From the NCBI RefSeq assembly GCF_016808335.1, contig NC_053147.1:68322960-68386959 (forward strand): a stretch of 64,000 nt of DNA, read 5' to 3'. The DNA comes from Panicum virgatum (Eukaryota; Streptophyta; Magnoliopsida; Poales; Poaceae). The translations under genes and the position numbers were made by a program. Below, piece by piece: positions 44,115-57,077 of the stretch. Under the pieces are notes generated by a model. That model was given only the letters and a program-made list of their open reading frames with translations, was not told the DNA's origin and did not search any database. Position 1 is the stretch's first letter, and each line of letters starts with the position of its first letter.

Positions 44115-47100
44115 TGTGACAGAACCGCCAAATTAAACTCAAAATTAAGCTAAATGGCCATCATTTGAACACATCAGCCACATTTGGCTTAACGGCGCTG
44201 TGACAGAACCGCCAAATTAAACTCAAAATTAAGCTAAATGACCATCATTTGAACACATCAGGCACATTTGGCTTAATGGCTTAATTTGACAGCTCTTTCG
44301 GAACGGACCTTCTGACCGAAACAAACACCAGTAGTCCCACGCGAAGGTGAGCGCAGGCGGTACAAACATGACGAGTACATATAAATACGAGTACATATAA
44401 ATACGATTACAATAACGAGTAGAGTATGTTAAGTTCTACAAACCTGGTTTAATTACATAAATAATATACAAGAGCAACTTTATTTTAAAACAAAGTCCGA
44501 TATAGAAACCTGACGTCTATAATACATGAAGCGCAGTATCGAATCACACACTTAGCCCACGGGTGTGTGATTTTGTAACTAGCAAGGACTAAGCATCTGG
44601 TCCGGCCGCCTCCCAACCATCCGCGCTAAGCTGGATGAATTTAGCACAACAAGGGCAGAAGTCTATCTCATCCTGACCTGAAATAGTTTGAGCCACAACC
44701 CTAAGTATACTAATACTCCGCAAGACTTATCCGACTATGGGTATACATAGCCCATTATCTAGACATGCACGGCTTTCTGGCTGTGGGTTGTTTCGCGGAA
44801 AAGCAATTAAGAGTGAGTCCTTACTTTCAATATTTTAGCTCAAGATTAGGAATGGTACCTATTTTCTACGGTTTGCATATCTATACCAATCAGTATGGAA
44901 AAACAATTGATTAGGTACCACTATACTGATCATTTCATTACCATCCATATTCTTACTACGATGTGACTCGGGGATCAAGGTGCTCATATCCGAGAGCGAC
45001 TGACGGCGAATCGATTCGATTTAACCTTGCAAGGTGGACCTAACCAACACGGCACGTATTTGCCCCGTCGGACAATACAAACCAACCATTCCCCTCCTCG
45101 CCTCGAACTACAAGACCGCCCCACCAGCGTATAGTCAGCCGAGCTCAACGAGAGACCACCAAAAGTAAATACATGCATCCCAATTCTACGCGACTACTCG
45201 ACTAGCCCTAAGGGGTGGGAAGGAGTCTTGTACTTTCGAAGTAAGGCAGTACTCGGCTTACCGGTTTTGACTACCTTCTACTTCTGGTATGCGGTTAGTA
45301 CAATTCAAACATGATCAGCAGAGCCGACAACGGTACGGTCCTTAACCGACACAGACGGGCTAGACAGTTCCCGCCCGGTCTCCAATTCACATCCTTTCCT
45401 CCATATTCCAATATTCCATAATCAAATCACAAAGACATCCTATATCTCGCGAGTAACAGGGAATTACTCGACTTCTACCGAATCCTATTTTTAGCATGGC
45501 AAGGATAACGACATACACGTACTAGTATTCCGACCAATGGAACCTAGGAACCATGCAATTAGGGTTTCATCCAATGCCTAGAAACTTAATGCATAACCAG
45601 GTAAATATATATAACATTTTATAAGTTAAAAATAATAGGTTATGCTCCGGGGCTTGCCTGCGGGCTGCTGCTCAGAGCTAGTGTCCACTGGGCCTTGGGC
45701 CGGGTCGTCACGAAACTCCTGCGGGGCTGGCTCCGTCTGCTCCTGCGTCTCCGCGATCACCTCGTACACGACTTCCTCGGTCGCGGTTTCTATATGCATG
45801 CATATGAGACAATGAGTAAATGCCATGCATATGAGACAATGAGTAAATGCCATTATGAATTTGCCATTAGAAGATAAACATTAACAAATTAACAATTTAC
45901 ATACAATGACGCAGGTATGGTGATAATTAACTTAAACCCTAAGTGCTAAGAACAACTAATCTACCTAAGTATCAAACTAGAGCACCATTTAATATCAACA
46001 GAACATGCCTTGCAAAGGCATTTATTAAATGACTTCTCATGATTTCTAAAGAATCTTATATTTATATATATATTTATATATATATATAAGGATATTGTTT
46101 ACCCCTATGCAAATATACTAGCTAGGTACCTTTTATAAACATGTACTAAACTATGTATTATGATCATGAAAATTTTACAGTGAACCACTCATACTTAAAG
46201 TAAGCTATTGCAAAAATTTCACAATTTTTAGATTAACAGATCTATAGAAACTAATTAAGCAAGGCTAAACACACTTTAAATTTTTGCAGGGGTAAAAAGG
46301 TCATTTTGCCACTGTGGATATTTTTCCTTCATAGATCTTACTCTAACAAATCCAACAAAATTTATTTCATATTTTTCACATTTTTTCTTGATTTTATATG
46401 AAATTTACAAGCTACAACCGAAATAAAATACAAAATAAAAGAAAAATATCCCCCCCTACCCCACTGACCAGCGGGCCCCATTGGTCAGTGGGAGGGGCTT
46501 CTTCCCCGCCCGGCAAAGCACGCCGCGACGCTCGGCGGCGCCCAGGCACAGGGCCGAGCGGCCTGCGGCGGCGGCGACCGGCGGCGGCGCGCGGCAGCGG
46601 CTCGGTGGTGGGGCCCACGCGCACGCAGCCCTAAACAGCAGCGAAGGTCAGCGGCGGTGGCGCGGAACAAGGGAGGAGAAGCTCGCGGCGGTGGCGGCGG
46701 CCGATAGCGAGCAGCGCGGCGGCGGGGCCTCTGGCTCGCGTGCCCGGGCCCGCGGCGCTGGTGCGGTGCGGAGGTGGGGCAGGGCGGTGGTGGCGACGCG
46801 GCTGCACGACGGCGGCGGCGCCAGAGCAGGGGAGTGGCGGCGGCACGGCCGCGTTCCGGCGGCTGTGGGGCCAGGCGGCGGCGGCGCGAGGCGGTGTGAG
46901 CATCAGTGGGGTAGGGCGGCCCTGGTGCTCGCGCTAGCGTGGAGGGGGGCGGCGCGAGCGGGGCGCTCAGCGTGCGGCGGCGGCGAGCAGCTCGGCCGGC
47001 GGCGGCGAGGCATAGAACGAGCGCGGAAACTTGGTGAACATGGAAAAGCAACGGAAGCATGAGCTTTAGTGCATCACCTAGGGACGATTTGAGCCGTCAA

Positions 47101-47621
47101 GCGAAGAAAACGATGACCGGACGAGGGAGTTCGACGTCGAGGTGGATCTTGAGCTCACTGGTGACCGGCGGCCGCGAAATCAAGGATTCCCGGTGCTCTG
47201 GTCGAGGGGGCTCGTGAAGGAGAGGTCGAGGAGGAAGCTAGAGATGTGGAGGAACTTCGGGTATGGTGGATTTGGAAGCTATGGAGAGGAGCTCGCGAAT
47301 CGGGCCGGCGAGCGCGAGCTGCTCAAACGCCGTCCATGGCGAACTGAGGAAGGAGGAGAGGAGAGCGAGGCGTAAACGGGAGTGAGGCAGGTGGCGAGCT
47401 CGGAAGGCGTCGTGGACGACTTGGCAACAACACCGGCCGGAAAAACAGGATCGGCTTCCACGACGGCAACGCGCAGCAGGGAGCTTCGGGAGGCCTCGCC
47501 TCCATTACTGCGGACCGTTGCGCACAGGGAGAAACAGGGAGAAGAGAGGGAGAGAGACTGACATGTGGGGCCACGTGTAAGAAATTTTTTTATTTGAATT
47601 CAATTTTTTTGGATTGTTACA
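44115..47621 (-). repeat. Gypsy 5' LTR
   Basis: 3,507 bp. It differs from the other LTR by many substitutions, a 19-bp tandem duplication near 44378-44402 and a longer TA tract near 46060-46088, so the insertion is clearly older than the LARD and copia ones. Confidence 0.93.
44589..45789 (-). CDS. Putative spliced micro-ORF in gypsy 5' LTR
   Basis: Exon A 45789-45658 (intact CAG at 45665-45667) and exon B 44677-44589. The GC donor, acceptor and phase-1 junction match the 3' LTR copy. This copy is open across both exons. Confidence 0.45.
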
Positions 47622-48886
47622 GTTCCGTTCCCTCACTGTCACTGATAACCAGAATTGTACTAGACAAGAACTGCAGAACACGATCACAAAAATGAAAGAG
47701 GCCTTCTAGGATCACGCTTTGTCCGTGATATTCCGATCCGGCATGTGGTCCCGTGGTTGAACGTGCATCCGTGCCGCCGGTGTTGGACGTCGAGGTTTGG
47801 TGCGGTGTCTGCCACTCCCACGCGGTGTCGCGCCGTCGTTTCCGAGCCCGGAGCTAGCGCACGAGCTACGAATGAAGACCTGCATCATGAGCCCTGAGCA
47901 GGGCCACCCAGGCCGTCCGCCCCGGCGACCTCACCGTCGGTTGGTCCATTGAGGCGCGCGTCTTCCCTGCAACCGCAGGCAGCCTCGTGACATCCTGTGA
48001 ACTTTATGACCTCGACGAGAAACGGGCGTCGAACAAGGACCCTCCCCGCCGAGTTCGGCGCTGCGCCGCCGCCGCGCGCGCGCGGAGATGATGATGTGGC
48101 GGTGAAGCGCCGGAGAGGCCGAGAGGCCAAGGCAGATGCTTCGGCCACGGAGACGGACGCGGGGTGCGCCTCTCACTCAAACGGTGGCGTTGCCTCCGGT
48201 GACAAACGGGAGAGCTCGGCAGCGAAAGGCGAGCCAGCGACGCCAGCGGGCGGGACGGGGTGGTCGGCACTTCATCTGCCGTTCACGTCGGACGGTATTT
48301 TATTTACCGTCCGGGCTCGGTTTGGTTTCTCGCTGGCCGTTCGATGTTGACAGTACGGCCAGGATTCGTCCTGACGACCTCACACTCAAATTTTCAGGGG
48401 CCACGGCCCAATTAGCGGAGCCCACCGTTCACTGGAGCCCGTGGGCTGCTGGGATTTTTTTTTATATAATTGGCTGCTGGGATTTGAAATCGTTGGAGCC
48501 GGCCGTTCTCTAGTTGTCGTTGGCGCCGCCAGTTCGCCGATGACGACGTGGAAATCCGTCCGCCACCGCCGTCGATCGTCGCGATCCCCAGGCGAGGCGA
48601 AGGAAATGCAAGAACACATTGATGCTAGCTGATGAAGGACCAAGACGATGAAATGCGTTGAAGCAGCTTCGCATGCAGCAACATACAAACACCCAAACTG
48701 AACTCTTGTTTGAGATTCAGACTTTTGGTGTGGGTATTTGATCTTCATGCACGCTCGAGTATCTTCGACCTATTTCTTGGTTTCTTACCATCGACAAATC
48801 CTATCCGAATGCAGAGTCTTCTTCAGTTCTCGTGCAGCTCTCGATGTCTCGTGCAGGTCACACAATCGACATTGGGGACTAGGGAA
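47622..48886. repeat. Duplicated non-coding unit, copy 1 (partner 58216-59360)
   Basis: Parallels 58216-59360 with many indels. Shared blocks include TTCCGAGCCCGGAGCTAGCGCAC, GGCCAGGATTCGTCCTG and GAGATTCAGACTT. Short GC-rich frames are present but none is conserved as protein between copies. Confidence 0.7.
48289..48313. repeat. CGGACGGTA hairpin, copy a
   Basis: Perfect 9-bp arms CGGACGGTA and TACCGTCCG around a 7-base loop. Confidence 0.85.
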
Positions 48887-49312
48887 GAAATGCAACACGA
48901 GCCGTTTCATGCGAAACGAACCTACGATTCTGGAATACGACATGCTAACTGAATGATTGATGTACGAACACTTCATAGGGTACTTGCAGTTGGAGCAATT
49001 TATGCATGTCTTTACTATATGTGCTAGCTATATATGAACTCAACACATAAACGGGTCGGCTACCAAGTACTACTAGTACTATATATAGACCAGTGCCATG
49101 CCTTGAACTTAGGTTCAAAAATCAAACTGTTACGAGTTCAATCATCTTCTGACTTGTGTTAATCTTTCATCACATATATATGGGTAACCACTGAAGTATT
49201 GGAGCAAACCAAAAGTCCAAAACAATATGGTGGGTGTTGACTTCTATACAATTGTGTGAATCCCAAGCTGGGTTCGATAGATAGGCTTGCTGCGTGTTGG
49301 ATAGCTACTCTT

Positions 49313-49705
49313 TGTTGGGATTCTGATCTGTAAAGCTTAAACAGTGAACTCATTAAATGATCTACAGTAAAATAATTAATGAAAAGCTAAAGAAGATAAG
49401 GGAACGGGATGGAAACATCCCGTGCCGCCTTGATCAGGGGCGGCAACCGACGTAGGCATGTCGGTTCCCCCAGTGTGCAACTGGCCTATATAAAGGGGCA
49501 GAAACCCCGTTAAAAAGGTGTTGATCACCTTCGCATTGCCAACACCGGGGTTTTGTGACCGGCTCAAACACACACACATACACAGATGAAAGAAGAACAG
49601 AGCAAGAAGAGGAAAGACGGAAGCTCAAGAGCAAAGGTACTAAACCTAATTGAGCTCCCTGTTTGTGGTTCAAATCTTAGCCTAGTGATCCTATAAGACC
49701 TAACA
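49313..49705 (+). repeat. 5' LTR of the 49313 element
   Basis: 393 bp. CCTATATAAAGGGGC near 49486-49500 is a clear TATA box, with an inverted-repeat GATGGAAACATCCC just upstream region. Confidence 0.92.
49486..49500 (+). promoter_or_regulatory. LTR TATA box
   Basis: CCTATATAAAGGGGC is preserved in all three LTR copies (here, near 55562 and near 62438). Confidence 0.7.
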
Positions 49706-49706
49706 A

Positions 49707-49719
49707 TGGCACCAGAGCC
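49707..49719 (+). other. Primer binding site of the 49313 element
   Basis: TGGCACCAGAGCC differs from the initiator Met-tRNA site at two positions. The true primer tRNA is uncertain. Confidence 0.55.
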
Positions 49720-50007
49720 ATCTAGAGCTAAGTTTGAACCCTCTGAGTTTTCGGTTTCATGTCAAAAGCCCATATTCACGTCGTTTTGCCTCTGTTAAGT
49801 TGAAATAATGCCCGAAATGATGTCAATTCGAGCTAGAGCTTCGAATTAAGCATGAGAAAGGAGGGGAATTGAAGCAATTAAGTACTAATCCTAAGAAATT
49901 CCCAAAATTCCCAAATCAGGAACCCTAGCTACAGTGTTATCCCCAAATTTTTCCCCAAATCCTTGAACCCTAACCCTAAGATCTAAGAGAAGGGCGAGGA
50001 GACATAC

Positions 50008-50770
50008 CTAAGGGCCGTCCTGGCCATTGCTGGCCTCGGTGTTGCCGCGGCCGGCGCCTCAGTGCGGGCGCACGCCCGGGACTTGGCCCCGTGCGGTTCC
50101 CCTATCCCCGCCGCAACGGCTCGCCGCCGGCCTCCTCGGGCCAGCGCGATGCCGGTAGACCGGCCAGCGGCCGGATTCTGGCCCCCTCGCCGTCGCCACC
50201 GCGGATCTGGGGGATCTCACGCGCGCGGTCGGCAGGTGCCTTAGGGCACCGACGAGCGCTGCTCGACGGAGCTGCGCGCACGCGTTCGCTGCGCGCACCT
50301 CCGGCGAGCGGAGCTCGGCGGTGCCGTGGCCTCCCTCCGCGCCGGCGAGGTGCTCCGCATCGCTCGCCGCCTCCGCTCTCGTCCGCTCGCTCGGTCGCCC
50401 GTGGAGTGAAGAGAGAGAAAGGGGGCAGAGAAATGATTAGGGTTTGCGGGCGGGGCGCGGCCGAACGGCTTTTTAAGGCGGCCCGGGCGCGGCGTCGAGC
50501 GTCGGATTTCATCCGACGGCGCACGCGTCTCGCGGCCGAAGCGGGCCGGCGGGAGGCCGGCGGGGGTGGCACATTCCCGGCCCAGGCCCAAGTTTTTGGG
50601 CCTGAGGCCCGGGTGGAGAGGCGGTTCGGCCAAATGGGCCGGGGCGAAATATTGCTGGGCCGAAAAATGAGTGATGGGCCGAATTTAATTGTTATTTTTC
50701 TGGAAAATTATGATATGGGTATTGGGCTGTATAGTGTTGGGCCTAAAAATACTTATGGGCTGAAATAATG
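50008..50770 (-). promoter_or_regulatory. Captured-looking host gene promoter and first exon, antisense
   Basis: Read on the minus strand, 50770-50580 holds nine TGGGCY or RGCCCA site-II motifs. Then come a TTAAAAAG box (50476-50469), a telo-box AAACCCTAA (50445-50437), a CT-rich leader, an ATG at 50360, and a splice-donor-like TTAG|GTATGT at 50008/50007. This order is typical of plant promoters for ribosomal and translation genes. The GC-rich plus-strand frame (50091-50768) is taken as a shadow. The same structure is in the second copy (62960-63722). Confidence 0.5.
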
Positions 50771-53700
50771 TTGGTTTAGGTTATAAATATTGTTTTATCT
50801 TTAAGTATTACGATTATGGTTATTATCTCATGTTTAAAGTTTAAAGATATATCTTTTGGCAAACAATAACAAGGATTATGATTAGACTTGTTAAGTAATG
50901 AAATTTTCTCATGTTTATTTAAATTTTATGACATTTACATTATGACTATTACTTGAAGTTATTGTTTTATATGTTATAAGCGATATCTTTATATAGTAAG
51001 GCCAAAATTAAGTAAAATTATGATAAATTTATGTAATTAAGAATGATTGAGTTTTTGCCTAAATAATATTGTTTTGGTCCAAACCTTATGGAAATTTTCT
51101 CCATTAATGATTAAGTATTTTTTTTCTTATGTTTATGATTAAGTATTCTCATTATGTTTTAATGCTTCACTTTATTTCTAAGGCATTTTATGTTTATGTT
51201 TTGCCTTAGCACAATTTATGTCACAATTGAAAAATTATGAAATACTCTCCAATTAAATTGGGATTATTTTCTGTGAAATTTTTGATTTAGTTTTAAGTCT
51301 ATTTGAAGTATTATTTGAAATATTTATGATCCAATTATGATGATGAATTATTTTCATTATGAAATTAAGTTATCTGCTACATACTTACGTGCCACTTACT
51401 TGAATTGAGGCTTAATAATGAAGCATCTTATGACCCATAAGTATTATCAATTATGTGAGCATGTTATACTCACAAAATTGATATGCTCATAAGTGAATCA
51501 TAAAGTTGACCCATTTTGGGAAAACTCAGATAATGACATCTTTTAATGGCCAATTTTCTAAGAAATTAAATAATGGGCCATATTTGTTTGATGCCATTAA
51601 CACTTTTGTTTACGTTTGGAAAATGTGCATTCCATTAATAACACCACTAAGGAATTATTTATTATAATGATTGGAATGCACAAATTCCAATAATTAAGTG
51701 GCTTTAACTTATAATTGTCTCAGATTCGAATCAATCCAACGGGATATTTTGATTCAAGATCAGAATTTTAATGGTGATTCGTGGTTGTATTCTAACCAAA
51801 GTTGTTTACAATAATGGATTATCATGATTTAATTCATTAATAAAGTATATTATTCATAAGCCATGCGTACTAAGTGAGTCCAATTTTGGACATAAATCTT
51901 AAAGCTGGCTTTTGAATATTTTCTTAGTTGGGCCACAAATAACGTTGATAAGAATGTCAAATATTTTCTTAGTTGAGCCACAAATAACATTGATAAGAAT
52001 GTCAGGGAAATACTAAGTTTTCTCTGATAAGTGAGAATTTGCTAAAAAGAATATTGGCATAACGTAACCGATTATATGACTTGTGACTACACATGTCATT
52101 CTTATCCTGAAGATTATGATTAACTTTGTGACTCATGACTATATTCTGACCAAAGTTGTTTATGGTCATGTGTCGCTAAGATTAATTGAGTTACTAAGTT
52201 GCGAGCTCTTAAGCAATTGTGGGCATAATCATAAACTAAGTTTTATCAAATTAAGCTAATACTGACTGATATGAATAATGAGAAATTATGTCAAGTCATA
52301 TGGGTCATTTTCAATAAAGTTTCCGCTGCAAAAAGAAATAACACTCTGATTAAGTGTGGCATACGTTCATCATTCTGGCCAAAGCTGATTGATGAACGTG
52401 TGACTGCAAAATTTTGTTATTTCGGTTCATCTTCTGGCCAAAGCTGATTTTGAACTGGAATAATGAAAGGAGTTTATATCTAAAACTAAGTGTGGCTTGT
52501 GCTCATCATTCTGACAAAAGCTGATTGATAAATACCTGTCCATAATATTTTTGTTGGTCTTAATCCACTTCTGGCCAAAGCTGATTTGGGTTATGATTAA
52601 ACAAAAGAAGTTTTATGCACATAATATTAAAGTGTGGCTTGTACTTATTCTTCTGGCCAAAGCTGATGAATAAGTGCTAGTTCACAAAATTCTGTTGTTC
52701 TTTTCTATTTCTGGCCAAAGCTGACTTGGATTGGTTCAATAGAAGAATTTTGTGCTGATGCTTGCTAAAATATTCTATAAAGCATCACATGCCTCTAAAG
52801 ATCAAAACTAATGAGTGGCACTAAGCAATTAGATGAAAGTATCTATGCCTCATGAAAAGAACATCTGTTTATGGATGTAAAATCAAACTTATTAATTATC
52901 CCTATTGATGATAAGTATTAATTAAGTCATAAGTTCCTAAGATTATTTGAGATACCACTATCAAATGTGAAGTGGTTTTATCTGCACCTCATTAGTTCTT
53001 AAGATCATAACTAAGATGGCACATACAAGTGTCATAAGAGGTGTAGTTCCCATTAGAAAAGTTCAATATTAAAGATATTGATGAGAAACTAATAATTTTA
53101 TTAGTGTCTAATGGGAATATATATTAAGATAAGTCACTTATGGATAAATATAAGAATCAGGGGGAGTAATCCCCAAAATAAGTTATGTTAAAGAGCATAT
53201 TTGACATTAATGGTGAGTTGTTTCCCTTATTATGTATCAATGAGGATAAGATAATATGATGTGCATCAAGTCATGATTAAGCTCAAAGAAAATGAGACTA
53301 GAATAAGGGAATAAGGTGAGTCTCCAAGTAAGAAAAATTCTAAGTTTTAAAGAATTGTATTTATGAAAAAGAAGATAATATCATTAGATTCTATTAGTAT
53401 AAAAATATGTTTATTTTCAATGTATACATTCATGTTACTTTTATATGTTGTAATAAAGATAAACAAACAAATAAATAAAGGTTCTTTGAAATATGGTACT
53501 ATTGTATAGACCACATTTCGAGGGGGAGAGTGGAACCTTCATTAGAAAAATAGAAAGGCATTTCATTATTTTCCACCTCTTTATGTCAGGTAAGAATTAA
53601 ATATTGAGAAAATATTAAGATAAGTTTATCATGTGTTAGTTTCTTATGTATCATTTAATTAACAATGTTATTCTTACCATGAGTTATATGTAAGCCTTAG

Positions 53701-55389
53701 AACTGGATACTATTTCAGTATCATATCTCACCACTAATGTCACTAAGTTGAAAATTAGAAGGGAGCTCTAAAGCAAGGAAGAATAATATTAAAAAACAAT
53801 TAGCTAAGCTCACTTATGAATACTTGCTTTAGCTCCTTGTGGTGCTTTTAAGCCCACATGAAGATCTTTGATCAATCCCACTTAAAATGAAAGGGATTGA
53901 TTATGTTATATAAGATATAAAGAATTGATGATATTTGTTGCTCATCATTTGAAAAACTATTGACTCCGTAAGTGATACATATGTACAATAAGAAATAAGT
54001 TATTTAATTAAGTTTTAAACAATAGGGATATTGTGTACATAAAATCTAGATTTTCTTTTTATTTGGATACTAAGATTGTCTTGGTGATACTCTTAAGTTT
54101 TGAACAATAATGTTCACCAAGATAAAGGTCCAGGAAATGGGTTGATTCCCATTAAGGGCAATAAATTTGCTTATGTTATGGCAGACGTAAGCATTATATG
54201 TTTAATTAAGTTATAAGTTGCCCTAAGTATCCTTAAAAGGACCGGAATATCTGGGAAATAAGTCCAGGACTGGACCCCTAGAAAATCATTTAGAACACTT
54301 CGCCTGATTGGCATAAGTGTAAAAGGTGTTATGTTACATGCCCACAAATAACGAGTCCAATATTTTGGACAATTATGTTACAAGAAGTGTTGATACTAAG
54401 AAATTCCACATAAAGTATTATCAACACTCTTGTGGGAGAAGTCATATGTGGAAGGCTTCAACCAATACTTTACCTAAAGGCATCGTTAAAGATGCAAGTT
54501 AAGTTGTGGCATGTCTTAAATTATACACCATCAAATATGGATTTGTGTCCCTGATCCATATCATTTTAAAGATAAGAAATTGCTTTAAGCAATTTATCTC
54601 GGAAATTATTAAATGAAAGAGTGCAATTTTGGATAGAGTAACATGTCGAGAGGTATTCCCAGACCTAAGACATTGTGAAAGATTGAATTCAGAATCAAAT
54701 ATGAATATTCAAGGCCTACATAAACTCTGTTTAAGACTAAGTGGTGCTTGACAAATTAAGTATGTCATAAGTGTTGAGCATCAAATAAGTTCTAAGATTA
54801 TGGTGCTCAATATATATAAGTATTGAGTACTAAGTGATGTGACATAAGTTTTAAAGATTGAGTATCATGTTCAGAGACTTGCCTAATACATTGCCGGCAT
54901 AAGAGATAAATGGCAGCCTATTAACTAAGGGACAAGATATGATTCTGGAAATACATTGGTTTTCTTCCTCCTTTAAAAGTGCATGCACATAAGAATAAAT
55001 ATATGAGGATAAACATATATGTTTAATGCATATAAAGAAAAACCAACTACACTCAGGGACTATTATAACCCTATATCTCCCCATAAGCCTAAGAGGAATC
55101 ACTTTGATTTTGAATGGGAATCATGGTCACTTAGTCCTGTGGTACTTAATTGACTGCAGGGATTGATTGATCTGGTGTACCATCTTTTGAGAAGTGAGTC
55201 CGTAAGTTTTACATAAGCATAAGGAATAAGTTTTGGAGCTCCTAAGAAGTTCATTTGATAAGAGGTGGCGTACTATAGCAACTGGGTTCAATGGTATTTA
55301 TGATTCACCATTGTAATCCTTTTGTCTTGGTGCGTCATTTTGTTGAAAAGTGGACTTATAAGTTTAAGCCTTACGATCAAGGGGGAGAA
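50771..55389 (+). other. AT-rich internal domain without coding capacity
   Basis: 4.6 kb, strongly AT-rich, with no open frame over about 80 codons except one low-complexity minus frame. Internal GGGGGAG purine runs occur near 53161 and 53520, besides the tract at the 3' LTR. Confidence 0.7.
52368..52730 (+). repeat. CTGGCCAAAGCTGATT interspersed repeats
   Basis: Six copies of TTCTGGCCAAAGCTGATT-like sequence lie near 52372, 52432, 52514, 52567, 52649 and 52707, with alternating spacing of about 55-60 and 82 bp. Weaker relatives are near 51795 and 52145. Confidence 0.82.
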
Positions 55390-55776
55390 TGTTGGGATTA
55401 TGATCTGTAAAGCTTAAACAGTGAACTCATTAAATGATCTACAGTAAAATAATTAATGAAAAGCTAAAGAAGATAAGGGAACGGGATGGAAACATCTCGT
55501 GCCGCCTTGATCAGGGGCGGCAACCGACGTAGGCATGTTGGTTTCCCCGGTGTGCAACTGGCCTATATAAAGGGGCAGAAACCCCGTTAAAAAGGTGCTG
55601 ATCACCTTCGCGTTGCCAACACCGGAGTTTTGTGACCGGCTCAAACACACACACATACACAGAGGAAAGAAGAACAGAGCAAGAAGAGGAAAGACGGAAG
55701 CTCAAGAGCAAAGGTACTAAACCTAATTGAGCTCCCTGTTTGTGGTTCAAATCTTAGCCTAGTGATCCTATAAACA
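55390..55776 (+). repeat. 3' LTR of the 49313 element
   Basis: 387 bp, with a C-to-A change and several others against the 5' LTR, plus the 6-bp deletion. Confidence 0.92.
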
Positions 55777-55781
55777 CTCTT

Positions 55782-57077
55782 AGTTTATATAAGAGAGATT
55801 GGAGAATGTACATGTCATTCTTGTCGCCACCATTTCTCCTCTACATCGTCCTCATGGTTCATGGTTGCGGCGGTGGCCTTCATGGACACAAGATTCCACC
55901 TTGGGCATCATGCTTTTCCGCTATCATGGGAGTCAGGCTGTGGTATACATAACCAACGACCCTCTCTACCAGCACCACCAACACCATCGTTGCAGCCCTC
56001 TGTGAGTTGTCTATCACCAAAGGTTATGGTTGCAACTGCTCCTATTGCCGAATGACTACCCTTCCTCGTGATGGTGGCACCACAGCTGGGCGACACCCTA
56101 TGTACGGATGCTGAGGTTGCCAATGCTATAGCAAGTCATTTGTTGGGATGATGATGGTGACAACTACTATGTCGGCCATGAAGCGCATGATAAATCTCTT
56201 CAGGGTGGCAAAGCAAGGGGGAATCACTCATATATCACCAGTTCAGCTCTTTATCTCATAATAAAGATCACACTATTGGCTCGAAGCAAACATGCACATG
56301 AAATGAACTCAAGATCCTAAATAGATGAATGAATGAATGAATGGTACACAAACAGTTTTATGATCAACTTTGCAGCAGCTTACGAGCTAAATAAAGGGGC
56401 ATGTACCCAAAACAGTTATAGTCTTTTAGATCGGTGTTTGGATCCTGGCATGTTCTTAGTTGCTCGTGAACTCTGAGATAGCTTATTATATGGGATGCAT
56501 GTTGGCAGACTGGCCGTGCGCCCGTGCCATTGCCGGGCGAAAGAACCGGCGCGCGCCGCATGGTTACGTGCGCGTCGTGGAGGCTCAGTCGCCGGCAGAA
56601 AACATGGTGGCCTCAGCACCGCGGGCCGGGGAGGGCGCGGCGCTTGGAGAGGGGATCAACCGATCGAGGCACTGGCAAGAGAGGAGGTGGTTGTAGCGGT
56701 GGCAGAGATGAATGCTGACGACGACGCGTCAACTGTGTGGTCTGCGGTCCACCGGCGGGCGGCCACGGCGAACTGGGAGAGCGCGCCGGCGACTAGTGGC
56801 AGCGCGCCAGGTCGGGGTCGACGGTAAATCAAATACCGTCCACCTGGTCTGTATTTGGTTTGCCGTCCGGACCCGTGGTCCCCTGCTCCGTTAGCCGGTT
56901 TCGATCCATGCCCAGGATGTCGTTGGAGCCGCGTCATGTCCAGTGGTCATCCGCCGTCGCTGGCGCCGCCGGTGCCTCGCGACTGACGGCCGTCCGCTGA
57001 TGACAATGAAAGCCAGCGCCTGAAGCAGCTGGGTACGAGTATTCAGTAAACTCCTGCCACAACAGCAGGTGAGGTTT
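55782..57077. other. Non-coding host sequence
   Basis: No supported gene. 56500-56830 is GC-rich with unsupported short frames. Hairpin copy b is at 56820-56840. From about 56930 it parallels 59375-59520. Confidence 0.5.
56820..56840. repeat. GACGGTA hairpin, copy b
   Basis: Perfect 7-bp arms GACGGTA and TACCGTC around a 7-base loop. Confidence 0.78.

Larger units (their letters stand above)
33235..47621 (-). mobile_element. Ty3/gypsy retrotransposon with extra ORF, decayed by nonsense mutations
   Basis: A 14,387-bp element read on the minus strand. The LTRs are 33235-36718 (3' LTR, 3,484 bp) and 44115-47621 (5' LTR, 3,507 bp). The 5-bp TSD is GTTCC (33230-33234, 47622-47626). On the coding strand the LTR ends are TGTAACAATCC and GTTCTGTCACA. 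The order from the 5' side is LTR, primer site, leader, extra ORF (43007-41970), intron-like spacer, gag-pol (41320-36791), polypurine tract, LTR. Reverse transcriptase-RNase H before integrase is the gypsy order. A chromodomain-like tail (VQWSN..E.ATWE type) suggests a chromovirus, Tekay/Del-like. Coding parts have nonsense codons but no frameshifts. Confidence 0.93.
48887..51050 (+). repeat. Segmental duplication copy 1 (partner 61840-64000)
   Basis: Near-identical to 61840-64000 at an offset of about 12,952 bp. It covers 426 bp of flank plus the LTR and first part of the internal domain of the 49313 element. The copy continues past the window end, so the right limit given is only what can be compared. 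Confidence 0.9.
49313..55776 (+). mobile_element. Non-autonomous LTR retrotransposon, 6.5 kb
   Basis: LTRs are 49313-49705 (393 bp) and 55390-55776 (387 bp; a 6-bp deletion near its end accounts for the difference). The ends are TGTTGGGATT and AACA. The TSD is a perfect CTCTT (49308-49312, 55777-55781). The primer-site-like TGGCACCAGAGCC begins two bases after the 5' LTR, and the polypurine tract AAGGGGGAGAA precedes the 3' LTR. The 5.7-kb interior has no retroviral-type proteins. The tract and ends look copia-like, at low confidence. It must be mobilised in trans. Confidence 0.9.

Noticed and set aside
46481..47062. 190-codon overlapping ORFs on both strands in the gypsy LTR
   Set aside because: They fall in a CpG-rich block with few stop codons in any frame. 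The other LTR does not keep the same frames.
50091..50768. 225-codon plus-strand ORF, preserved as 226 codons in the second copy
   Set aside because: GC-rich low-complexity Arg/Pro/Ser protein. Its preservation is explained by the very recent duplication, and the other strand makes better sense as a gene 5' region.
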